Assembly (NCBI GenBank): GCA_023229605.1
Contig: JALNYY010000118.1
Span: 8,199-13,766, forward strand
Source: Methylobacter sp.
Lineage (GTDB): Bacteria; Pseudomonadota; Gammaproteobacteria; Methylococcales; Methylomonadaceae
Reading direction: 5' to 3'
DNA: 5,568 bases
Shown: one piece after another, positions 1 to 5,553 of the stretch
Position numbering within the stretch: the stretch's first letter is position 1
Layout: each line of letters begins with the position of its first letter
Translations under genes and position numbers: made by a program
The notes under the pieces: generated by a model
Database searches by the model: none
The model's input: the letters and a program-made list of their open reading frames with translations, nothing else
What the model was told of the DNA's origin: nothing

Positions 1-108
1 GACTTCAATGGAATCATCGCTTTCTTCAATGGCGACGACTTTAAATTTCAGGTTGTTTTCTACGTCCTTGTACCAACTGCCGATGATAGGGTCTGCTATG
101 GTTGTCAT
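1..108 (-). CDS. DUF6763-like small protein, 5' part only (cut by window edge)
   Basis: The first 36 codons of a minus-strand gene run off the left edge. They begin MTTIADPIIGSWYKD and continue with an acidic stretch (EESDDSIEV). The start ATG (bases 108-106) is preceded by GAGGA with a seven-base spacer, a good ribosome binding site. The opening with 'I-G-x-W-Y' followed by a short beta-rich, acidic segment resembles the small cytosolic DUF6763 family of gammaproteobacteria, as I remember it; the family has no known function. The binding site overlaps the TGA of the ORF at 118-372, so the two may be co-transcribed. The start and coding nature are fairly sure; the family name rests on N-terminal resemblance only. 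Confidence 0.65.
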   Translation of the reverse strand, partial: MTTIADPIIGSWYKDVENNLKFKVVAIEESDDSIEV

Positions 109-117
109 GATTATTCC

Positions 118-372
118 TCAATGCTTAACTAGAATGTTTCGCTGCAAAAATATCTTAAAGGTAAGTGATATTACTAACAATGCCAAAGAAAATACAAAAG
201 TATTTTGTATCGGTCGGGATGAATTTAGTTTGCGGACTTTTATATTGAAATCCACGCTAAAGCCTGTTAGAAGGATGGTGATTACAATGACTCGGCCGTA
301 AAAAATGGAATACGGATAACGCCGATCTGGCGGATTTAAACGGGGTTTGTTTTCTTTTTTATCTGTGTCCAA
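118..372 (-). CDS. possible small two-segment membrane protein, 84 aa, TTG start
   Basis: Not recognised with certainty. The 84-residue product has a polar, basic N-terminus (KKENKPRLNPPDRRYPY, about residues 5-21), a hydrophobic segment at about 28-44 (VIVITILLTGFSVDFNI), a basic linker (KVRKLNSSRP), a second hydrophobic segment at about 59-76 (TFVFSLALLVISLTFKIF) and a basic tail. That pattern suggests two membrane passes, although the first segment carries an Asp. The only reasonable start is TTG at 372-370, directly after an in-frame TAA, with TAGGGA just upstream as a Shine-Dalgarno sequence. Its TGA (120-118) overlaps the binding site of the next gene, an arrangement typical of operons. 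Against it: the stretch is visibly more AT-rich than the neighbouring genes, the start is non-ATG, and I cannot test conservation. If it is not a gene, 109-439 is a non-coding gap with only the hairpin at 409-424. Confidence 0.5.
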   Translation of the reverse strand: MDTDKKENKPRLNPPDRRYPYSIFYGRVIVITILLTGFSVDFNIKVRKLNSSRPIQNTFVFSLALLVISLTFKIFLQRNILVKH

Positions 373-408
373 TTATTCCCTACAAACCTTCGGCGTTTAG
401 GCTAAAAG

Positions 409-424
409 CAGGGTGACAACCCTG
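409..424 (-). terminator. candidate weak terminator hairpin downstream of ubiA
   Basis: A perfect 6-bp stem (CAGGGT / ACCCTG) with a 4-base loop lies 16 bases beyond the ubiA stop. Read in the ubiA direction it is followed by CTTTTAG, a short interrupted T run. The position fits an intrinsic terminator for ubiA, but the stem is short and the T tract poor, so it may only be a partial terminator or a 3'-end stabilising hairpin. Confidence 0.35.
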
Positions 425-439
425 GCGAGCCTCCCTTAT

Positions 440-1309
440 TCACCGTAACCAATAATCCGCGAGCAAGCCTGAAAATACGGCTAGGCCGAACCAGTTATTG
501 TTTAAAAACGCCTTAAAACAAAGCGCTTTTTCCCGGTGAAAAATCAATTTTTGCTGATAAGCCGACAAGCCCGCCGCAATTAAAATACCGCCGTAATAAG
601 GCCGGCCTGCGTTCGCCATTTGACCGACTGCAATCAGCAGGCCGAGTATGACGACCTGTAACACGGCCATGATGTGACGGTCGTAAGCGCCGAACAAGAT
701 GGCTGTCGATTTAACGCCTATTTTCAGATCATCGTCCCTATCAACCATCGCGTACATAGTGTCGTAAACCAATGCCCATAATATGGTAGCCAAATACATC
801 ACCCAGCCTACCAGAGGAATGCTGTCCAGCTGCGCGGCAAACGACATCGGCACCGCCCAGCCGAAAGCCATACCCAAATAAGCCTGGGGCAAATGAGTGT
901 AGCGCTTCATAAACGGATAACTGGCGGCCAGAAATGCGCCGATGAACGACAGCATGATGGTGTAGAGATTCAGCAGCAACACCAAACCGAAAGAGCACAA
1001 ACACAACACTACAAAAACCGCCAGAGCTTCCCTCGGTGTTACCTTGCCTGCGGCGATAGGACGCTGTTTGGTGCGCTCCACATGCGGATCGAAATCGCGG
1101 TCGGCGTAATCATTAATCACGCAACCGGCAGCCCGCATCAACACGACGCCCAAACAAATAACGGTTAAAACCAGCAAATCAGGCTTACCGCCGCTGGCGA
1201 CCCACAACGCCCACAACGCCGGCCACAATAAAATCAGGATACCGATAGGTTTATCGAATCTCGCCAATATCCAGTATTGCTTAATTCGGTCGAGTGCTCT
1301 GTCCATCAT
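440..1309 (-). CDS. ubiA: 4-hydroxybenzoate polyprenyltransferase UbiA
   Basis: UbiA attaches the polyprenyl tail to 4-hydroxybenzoate, the first membrane-bound step of ubiquinone synthesis, in the inner membrane. The 289 residues match the usual length and are largely hydrophobic helices. Both Asp-rich, Mg-diphosphate-binding motifs of the UbiA superfamily are intact: NDYADRDFD (N66, D67, D70, D74), followed by the ERTKQRP basic segment, and DTMYAMVDRDDD (D183, A187, D190, D194), followed by KIGVKSTAILFG as in proteobacterial UbiA. The start is the first of two adjacent ATG codons (1309 or 1306), with AGG about eight bases upstream; the second cannot be excluded. The gene diverges from the arsC-like operon across 78 bases. 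The chorismate lyase gene ubiC, which often sits beside ubiA, is not in the window. The identification is firm. Confidence 0.96.
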   Translation of the reverse strand: MMDRALDRIKQYWILARFDKPIGILILLWPALWALWVASGGKPDLLVLTVICLGVVLMRAAGCVINDYADRDFDPHVERTKQRPIAAGKVTPREALAVFVVLCLCSFGLVLLLNLYTIMLSFIGAFLAASYPFMKRYTHLPQAYLGMAFGWAVPMSFAAQLDSIPLVGWVMYLATILWALVYDTMYAMVDRDDDLKIGVKSTAILFGAYDRHIMAVLQVVILGLLIAVGQMANAGRPYYGGILIAAGLSAYQQKLIFHREKALCFKAFLNNNWFGLAVFSGLLADYWLR

Positions 1310-1348
1310 CGTTATTGCCTATTCCAAAGCCTGAGTTTTATTAAAAAT

Positions 1349-1359
1349 GCTATTATAGC
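1349..1359. promoter_or_regulatory. palindromic -10 element, putative divergent promoter for ubiA and the arsC-like operon
   Basis: GCTATTATAGC is a perfect inverted repeat around a central T. On the plus strand it reads TGC-TATTAT (1348-1356), an extended -10 one mismatch from consensus. It would start RNA near 1363, about 25 bases before the arsC-like ATG. On the minus strand the same bases read TATAAT (1357-1352), the exact consensus, which would start RNA near 1345, about 36 bases before ubiA. I see no good -35 box at the proper spacing on either strand, which an extended -10 can partly compensate on the plus side. The T-rich bases at 1360-1370 could add AT-rich context. Confidence 0.45.
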
Positions 1360-1371
1360 TTTTTTATTTTT

Positions 1372-1377
1372 GAGGAG
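1372..1377 (+). promoter_or_regulatory. ribosome binding site of the arsC-like gene
   Basis: GAGGAG ends ten bases before the ATG at 1388. It is the only strong Shine-Dalgarno sequence among the five plus-strand genes, which fits translation of the downstream genes being helped by coupling. It fixes ATG 1388 as the start; the GTG at 1381 is out of frame and too close. Confidence 0.7.
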
Positions 1378-1387
1378 CGCGTGAACC

Positions 1388-1735
1388 ATGAATGTAAAAA
1401 TCTACCACAATCCGCGTTGCGGCAAATCGCGTCAAACCTTGCAACTGTTAAAAGAGCAAGGCATTGAGCCGGAGGTTATCGAGTATCTTAAAACCCCTCC
1501 CAACGCTCAGGAGCTGGACGATATTCTGCAAAAACTGGGCATGGAGCCTCGCGAGTTGATGCGCAAAAAAGAAGCCGAATATAAAGCGAACGGCCTGGAT
1601 GCTGCTGCACTGGATCGGCAGGCGCTGATACAAGGCATGGTGAACAACCCCATTTTAATCGAGCGGCCTATAGTCGTTACCAACGGCAAGGCGGCGATTG
1701 GGCGCCCGCCGGAAACCGTGCTCGCCATTCTTTAA
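1388..1735 (+). CDS. arsC: ArsC/YfgD-family arsenate reductase-like protein (thioredoxin fold)
   Basis: This is a small cytosolic ArsC-family protein of 115 residues. The N-terminal HNPRCGKSRQTL segment carries the single nucleophilic Cys (C11). Arginines at R59 (ELMRKKE), R93 (IERPIVV) and R106 (AIGRPPE) sit one position from C12, R60, R94 and R107 of plasmid R773 ArsC, so the full glutaredoxin-dependent arsenate reductase active site is present. The protein is shorter than R773 ArsC (about 141 residues) and matches the chromosomal YfgD-type subgroup. No arsR, arsB or acr3 is nearby; instead the neighbours are wrbA-like, DUF2069 and hda, a housekeeping arrangement known in Pseudomonas, and E. 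coli also has yfgD beside hda. Arsenate reduction is therefore chemically plausible, but the physiological substrate may differ. It is first in the operon, 11 bases before the wrbA-like gene. Confidence 0.9.
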   Translation: MNVKIYHNPRCGKSRQTLQLLKEQGIEPEVIEYLKTPPNAQELDDILQKLGMEPRELMRKKEAEYKANGLDAAALDRQALIQGMVNNPILIERPIVVTNGKAAIGRPPETVLAIL

Positions 1736-1746
1736 GACTTAAGCTT

Positions 1747-2340
1747 ATGGCAAAAATCCTGGTCCTGTATTTCTCCCGCAACGGCACCACCGCAGAAATG
1801 GCCAACCATATCGCCCGAGGCGTAGCGTCGGTAGCCGGTGCTGAAGCGGTACTCAGAACCGTCCCCGAAGTTTCAACTGTTTGTGAAAAGACTGCGGAAA
1901 GCATCCCCGCCCACGGTGCGCTTTACGCCACGCTCGACGATTTAAAATCCTGTGACGGTTTGGCGCTGGGCAGCCCGACCCATTTCGGCAATATGGCCGC
2001 GCCGTTAAAATATTTTATCGACAGCACCACCGAAATCTGGTTTTCAGGCGCCCTGTCCGGCAAACCGGCCGGGGTATTTACCTCGACCGGCAGCATGCAC
2101 GGCGGACAGGAAAGCACTCTGTTGTCGATGATGCTGCCGCTGCTGCACCACGGCATGCTGATACTGGGCCTGCCCAGCACCGAGCATGCGCTGCGCGAAA
2201 CCACGTCAGGCGGCACACCTTACGGCCCCAGTCATGTATCGACAAATCACACGGGACTGAGCGATCACGAAAAAACCTTATGTAAAGCGCTCGGTGCTCG
2301 ATTAGCCAAAACCGCGCTGCAACTGAAACAACCTTCATGA
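1747..2340 (+). CDS. wrbA: WrbA-like FMN-dependent NAD(P)H:quinone oxidoreductase
   Basis: This is a flavodoxin-fold cytosolic protein of 197 residues, the normal WrbA length (E. coli 198). The FMN phosphate loop is YFSRNGTTAEMA (S10-T15). The second FMN loop is GSPTHFGNM (S76-M83), matching the family's P-T-x-F-G-N-M signature. The third is STGSMHGGQESTLLS (from S113), then HHGM at 134-137 and GGTPYG at 155-160, all WrbA hallmarks; W98 lies in the WrbA-specific insert. Family members reduce quinones by two electrons using NAD(P)H, avoiding semiquinone formation. The ATG at 1747 has no clear Shine-Dalgarno sequence, so translation is probably coupled to the arsC-like gene ending 11 bases upstream. 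Its TGA overlaps the next gene's ATG (ATGA). The family call is secure; the natural electron acceptor is inferred. Confidence 0.92.
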   Translation: MAKILVLYFSRNGTTAEMANHIARGVASVAGAEAVLRTVPEVSTVCEKTAESIPAHGALYATLDDLKSCDGLALGSPTHFGNMAAPLKYFIDSTTEIWFSGALSGKPAGVFTSTGSMHGGQESTLLSMMLPLLHHGMLILGLPSTEHALRETTSGGTPYGPSHVSTNHTGLSDHEKTLCKALGARLAKTALQLKQPS

Positions 2341-2690
2341 ACATAAAACCGATTTACTACTACATCATCGCCCTGGCGGGTTTCTTCGGGCTGTTCGCGT
2401 TGTTGATGCTTTGGAATACCGTGCTCGCGCCGTCCGCCCGCTTTCCGGTCGCGCTGGTTTTATTGGTCGCCGTTACGCCGTTATTGCTGCCTATGCGCGG
2501 CTTGCTGGATCGCAATCCCAGAAGTTGCGCGTGGGCGGCCTACGTCAGCCTGATTTATTTTCTCCACGGTACTGCCGAAGCCTACGTCAACGCCGACGAA
2601 CGGCTGTATGCCTCACTTGAAGTCATGCTGAGCCTGATGCTTTTTTTCGGCACGGCATTTTATGTACGCTTTGCGGGAAAACAAAACTGA
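2337..2690 (+). CDS. DUF2069 family inner-membrane protein
   Basis: The 117 residues form four probable membrane helices at about 7-30, 36-53, 64-82 and 92-110. The stretch RGLLDRNPRSCAWAAYVSL followed by YFLHGTAEAYVNADERLYA and a final LEVMLSLMLFFGTAFYVR matches what I know of DUF2069, a gammaproteobacterial family of unknown function encoded between wrbA and hda. The start ATG overlaps the wrbA-like stop as ATGA, with no strong binding site, indicating translational coupling; the stop directly abuts the hda ATG (TGAATG). That constant neighbourhood hints at a role linked to hda or quinone metabolism, but nothing in the residues shows an active site. Confidence 0.88.
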   Translation: MNIKPIYYYIIALAGFFGLFALLMLWNTVLAPSARFPVALVLLVAVTPLLLPMRGLLDRNPRSCAWAAYVSLIYFLHGTAEAYVNADERLYASLEVMLSLMLFFGTAFYVRFAGKQN

Positions 2691-3395
2691 ATGGCGCAGC
2701 AACTTCCATTACATTTTGAATTCAGGGCCAACCAAACCTTTAACGATTTTTTCCCCGGAGCCAATCAGGAAATCGTCACTCATTTGCAGCGGTGTGTTGC
2801 AGGCCTGGGCGAGCAGCAGATTTTCCTTTGGGGCAAAACAGGTCAAGGCAAAAGCCATCTGCTCCAAGCCTGCTGCCATCAGGCGCAGAATCAAAAGCTC
2901 AGCTCGTTCTATTTTGATTTATCGAGTGCTGAACTGCCTGATCCTTTGATGCTAAACGGGCTTGATGAATATGATGTGGTTTGTTTCGACAACATCGAGT
3001 GCATAGCCGGTAATGCGGCCTGGGAGTTGGCTTTTTTTAATTTGTTTAACCAACATCGGGAGCGCGGCCACAAATTGATCGTATCTGCATCTTCCGCGCC
3101 CAATGATATTGCAATCCGGTTACCCGACCTTAAAACCCGCCTTAATTGGGGACTGACCTTAAGAATACAGCCCTTAACCGACAGCGACCGGATTGCGGCA
3201 TTAATCTTTAAAGCCGATCAAATGGGGTTTGAAATCGCGCCGCAAGCGGGACGCTTCCTGCTGACTCATTACGACAGGGATTTGGCCGGCCTCTGGGCTT
3301 TACTGGAAAAACTGGATCGGGCATCATTGGCCGCCAAACGCAAATTAACCATCCCATTTTTAAAGCAGATTCTGAACGAAGACAGCCATGATTAA
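2691..3395 (+). CDS. hda: DnaA regulatory inactivator Hda
   Basis: Hda is the AAA+ protein that, with the DNA-loaded beta clamp, stimulates hydrolysis of DnaA-bound ATP and prevents over-initiation of replication. The 234 residues match the family length. At the N-terminus QLPLHF (residues 4-9) fits the clamp-binding motif. Walker A is GKTGQGKS (48-55), more canonical than the E. coli version. Walker B is VVCFDN (96-101), with D100. A sensor-1-like segment LIVSASSAPND follows (129-139). The Box VII arginine finger is R150 in KTRLNWGL. The sensor-2/Box VIII segment is LLEKLDRASLAAKRKLTIPF (204-223). No DNA-binding domain follows, which separates it from DnaA. The start directly abuts the DUF2069 stop and the last 8 bases overlap the panE-like gene, so its translation is embedded in the operon. 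The N-terminal motif supports ATG 2691. Confidence 0.95.
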   Translation: MAQQLPLHFEFRANQTFNDFFPGANQEIVTHLQRCVAGLGEQQIFLWGKTGQGKSHLLQACCHQAQNQKLSSFYFDLSSAELPDPLMLNGLDEYDVVCFDNIECIAGNAAWELAFFNLFNQHRERGHKLIVSASSAPNDIAIRLPDLKTRLNWGLTLRIQPLTDSDRIAALIFKADQMGFEIAPQAGRFLLTHYDRDLAGLWALLEKLDRASLAAKRKLTIPFLKQILNEDSHD

Positions 3396-4314
3396 AGTGC
3401 TTGTTATTGGAGCAGGAGCCATCGGCGCTTTTTACGGCTCGCTGCTGGCGCAGGCCGGAGCCGAAGTATCGGTAGTTTGCCGCTCCGATTATGATCAGGT
3501 AAAGCAACACGATTTTATCATCAACAGCCAGGCTCTCGGTCGCTGGAATTTTACCCCGGCACACGTGTTAAAAAATGTTACCGATTTTAAAGGAACGCCG
3601 GACTATATCTTGCTCTGCACCAAAGTCATTCCGACGCTGGATCGGGTAGCCCTGATTCGTCCGGTTGTCGGTCGGAATACGGCGATAGTCTTTATCCAGA
3701 ATGGCGTGGAAATCGAACAGGAAATGCAAAACGCTTTTCCCCGTAATGAAATCGTCAGCGGTCTGGCATTTATTTGCTGCAACCGGACAGGCCCCGGCGA
3801 GATATTGCATTTGGCTTACGGCCGTCTGGCTTTAGGCAACCTGCCGAACGGCGTCAGCCGTAAAACCGCGCAGCTTTGCGAACTCTTTAATCAATCCGGC
3901 ATTGAGTGCGGAGCAATCGACAACATCGTTACCGGACGCTGGCAAAAATGCGTCTGGAACGCGCCGTTTAATCCGCTATCGGTATTGTCAGGCGGTTTGC
4001 TGACGCTCGACATCCTGCAAACCCGGGAATCTTTCGTGCGCAGCATCATGCAGGAAATTTGCGACATCGCGGCGGCCTGCGGGCATCCCTTGCCCGACGA
4101 CATTGTTAACATCAACATCGAAAACACCTATGCCATGCCGCCTTATAAAACCAGCATGTTGCTGGATTATGAAAGCGGCCAGCTGATGGAAACCGAAGCC
4201 ATTCTGGGCAATGCCCTGCGCGCCGCCCAGCGGGTCGGCATAGCCGCCCCTCATCTGGAATCGGTCTATGCCTTGATGAAACTCAGGGAATTAAAGCTGG
4301 ATCATTTGGAATAG
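3388..4314 (+). CDS. panE: 2-dehydropantoate 2-reductase (ketopantoate reductase) family, PanE/ApbA-like
   Basis: The 308 residues match PanE. The N-terminal Rossmann domain begins MIKVLVIGAGAIG with G8-x-G10-x-x-G13, then CTK (77-79) and QNGVE (N105). The C-terminal helical domain carries the catalytic signature K187-x3-N191-x3-N195 (QKCVWNAPFNPLS), equivalent to K176, N180 and N184 of E. coli PanE. The pair S256 and E268 has the same spacing as E. coli S244 and E256. All residues for NADPH-dependent reduction of ketopantoate to pantoate (coenzyme A pathway) are thus present. However, the family has paralogues with other 2-oxoacid substrates, and no panB, panC or panD is nearby. The ATG overlaps the hda stop by 8 bases with only a weak binding site (GAAGA), so it is coupled to hda. 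Its end overlaps the convergent DUF3455 gene by 13 bases. Confidence 0.88.
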   Translation: MIKVLVIGAGAIGAFYGSLLAQAGAEVSVVCRSDYDQVKQHDFIINSQALGRWNFTPAHVLKNVTDFKGTPDYILLCTKVIPTLDRVALIRPVVGRNTAIVFIQNGVEIEQEMQNAFPRNEIVSGLAFICCNRTGPGEILHLAYGRLALGNLPNGVSRKTAQLCELFNQSGIECGAIDNIVTGRWQKCVWNAPFNPLSVLSGGLLTLDILQTRESFVRSIMQEICDIAAACGHPLPDDIVNINIENTYAMPPYKTSMLLDYESGQLMETEAILGNALRAAQRVGIAAPHLESVYALMKLRELKLDHLE

Positions 4315-4802
4315 AAAATATAATCCGCCGCATAGGCAACCCGCTTTTCACTGCCCAAATGATTGGCGTTACATCCCGATGCAGGCGGCAGGCCCCCGTG
4401 CGTGTTAACCCGGTTGATAAAGTCCACGTTCGAAAATAAGCCGTCGCCCTTATGGGAAACCACCTCGACAAGTAACCAGGAAATAGCCGAACCCGGCGTC
4501 ATATCGACTTTATTGACTACCTTTCCGACAACGCGGCTGCCTTCCTTATATTCCCACAGAGGCCCGGCAGTGTGATTCCCGACTATATTGCCCTGCTCAT
4601 CGAACAGCCTGGCGTCGGGCGCCTGCGTTTCCCATGAATACTCGCCTTTATTCAGTGTGCATTGGTAAATCTGATCGCCTTTCGCATGCACGGTCAAAAC
4701 GGGACTATAGCCCGCAGGCGCTTTAATCTGTTCGGGTATTAAAGCATCGGCATGAACCGCACTTTGCAAAATCACCCATAAAATCAATGTCTTTTTAATC
4801 AT
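4302..4802 (-). CDS. secreted DUF3455 domain protein
   Basis: The product is an exported protein of 166 residues. With the start at 4802 it opens MIKKTLILWVILQSAVHA, a compact signal peptide with likely cleavage after A18 (VHA|DA). The mature part shows the DUF3455 pattern: QIYQC (C48), YSWETQAPDARLFD, VGNHTAGPLWE (about 74-84), a central AISWLLVEV strand, FINRVNTHGG (about 128-137), SGCNA (C144) and YAADYIFY near the end. C48 and C144 could form a disulfide. The family has no established function. The start at 4802 is favoured by GGTGA five bases upstream and by the signal peptide; ATG 4814, four codons earlier, overlaps the dehydrogenase stop by 7 bases and is the alternative. The gene lies directly behind the dehydrogenase, presumably in one transcript, and its 3' end overlaps panE. 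Confidence 0.85.
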   Translation of the reverse strand: MIKKTLILWVILQSAVHADALIPEQIKAPAGYSPVLTVHAKGDQIYQCTLNKGEYSWETQAPDARLFDEQGNIVGNHTAGPLWEYKEGSRVVGKVVNKVDMTPGSAISWLLVEVVSHKGDGLFSNVDFINRVNTHGGLPPASGCNANHLGSEKRVAYAADYIFYSK

Positions 4803-4807
4803 AGTAT

Positions 4808-5503
4808 TCACCATGGCATAGCCGTTCCGTCATATTTAACGAAACCACCTGATTGATCCAAAGAAAAGTTCTTTATTAAAGCCCGCATTCCGGCAATGCT
4901 TTCATCGGCATTTATTAACCCGTTAGGCCCGCCCATATCGGTTCTGACCCAACCGGGATGGAAAATAACCACGCCGACGGACTGATCTTTAAGCGCTATC
5001 GCCAAGCTCTTCATTGCAGAATTCAGCGCCGCTTTGCTTGACCGGTAAAAAATACTGCCGCCGCTGTCGTTATCGGCAATACTGCCCATTAAACTGCTGA
5101 TATTAACAATCAGCTTTTTATCACTGCGTTTGATTTGCGGTAAAAACGCTTCGGCCATTTTCACCGGCGCCTCGGTGTTGACCACCAGCGACCGGGTCCA
5201 TGCCTGATAATCAAGCCGGCCAAAACCGTTACTTTTGTTATCCGCATAAATGCCGGCATTGTTAATCAAAACATCGATACAGCTGTCCGCCAATTTTTGC
5301 GACAACGCATCAATTTGCTCAAACTCCGAAACATCCAACGTTTCCAGCTGAATATCAGGGCGCCGCCCGGCCAGAGTATTTAAATCAAGCGCATCATCCG
5401 GATTGCGGCTACAGGCGATGACGTTCCAGCCTTCAGCCGCATACTGGCGGCAAAATTCCAGGCCCAAACCGCGATTAGCGCCGGTAATTAAAACGGTTGC
5501 CAT
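4808..5503 (-). CDS. short-chain dehydrogenase/reductase, C-factor-like
   Basis: This is a classical SDR of 231 residues, NAD(P)H-dependent and cytosolic. The cofactor loop is TGANRGLG (7-14), with LDV at 56-58 as the adenine contact. NNAG lies at 81-84, the structural/catalytic Asn in VVNT is N109, the Ser segment is NISSLMGS (134-141), and the catalytic pair is Y153-x3-K157 in FYRSSKAALN. HPGWVRTDMGG (182-192) follows; together with YRSSKAALN it points to the C-factor/CsgA-like SDR subgroup. R33 after the second strand (CSRNP) suggests NADP preference. The substrate cannot be read from the sequence. The ATG at 5503 is backed by GGGAGG six bases upstream (5515-5510), the best binding site in the window. 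It is first of a two-gene unit with the DUF3455 gene. A strong terminator hairpin sits immediately upstream of its binding site. Confidence 0.92.
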   Translation of the reverse strand: MATVLITGANRGLGLEFCRQYAAEGWNVIACSRNPDDALDLNTLAGRRPDIQLETLDVSEFEQIDALSQKLADSCIDVLINNAGIYADNKSNGFGRLDYQAWTRSLVVNTEAPVKMAEAFLPQIKRSDKKLIVNISSLMGSIADNDSGGSIFYRSSKAALNSAMKSLAIALKDQSVGVVIFHPGWVRTDMGGPNGLINADESIAGMRALIKNFSLDQSGGFVKYDGTAMPW

Positions 5504-5517
5504 TTAGTGCCTCCCAT

Positions 5518-5553
5518 AAAAAAACCTCCTGCATCGGTGGACGCAGAAGGTTT
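5518..5553 (-). terminator. strong intrinsic terminator upstream of the SDR gene (minus strand)
   Basis: On the minus strand the arms AACCTTCTGC (5552-5543) and GCAGGAGGTT (5532-5523) form a 10-bp stem with one G-U wobble (5547/5528). The 10-base loop is GTCCACCGAT, and a run of seven T follows (5524-5518). On the plus strand the wobble becomes a C/A mismatch and the T tract is interrupted (TTTCTT), so the minus direction is the functional one. It most simply ends a minus-strand gene lying to the right of the window, but it is only three bases upstream of the SDR binding site and could act as a leader attenuator instead. Confidence 0.8.

Noticed and set aside
8..301. 97-codon plus-strand open frame across the left gap
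   Set aside because: It starts antisense inside the DUF6763-like gene, lacks a ribosome binding site, and its composition looks like a shadow of the minus-strand frames.
741..1004. 87-codon minus-strand frame inside ubiA
   Set aside because: It lies in another frame of a gene whose own frame has intact catalytic motifs; its His/Gly-rich product looks like a frame shadow.
1360..1370. T-rich run before the arsC-like gene considered as a terminator tail
   Set aside because: No stable GC-rich stem precedes it; the only nearby symmetry is the AT-rich palindrome at 1349-1359, which fits a -10 element better.
3208..3564. 118-codon minus-strand frame over the hda/panE junction
   Set aside because: It is antisense to two well-supported genes, with no family resemblance and no binding site that I can see.
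4363..4575. 70-codon plus-strand frame antisense to the DUF3455 gene
   Set aside because: The minus strand carries a clear DUF3455 protein with signal peptide; the plus-strand frame is proline/serine/threonine-rich shadow sequence.
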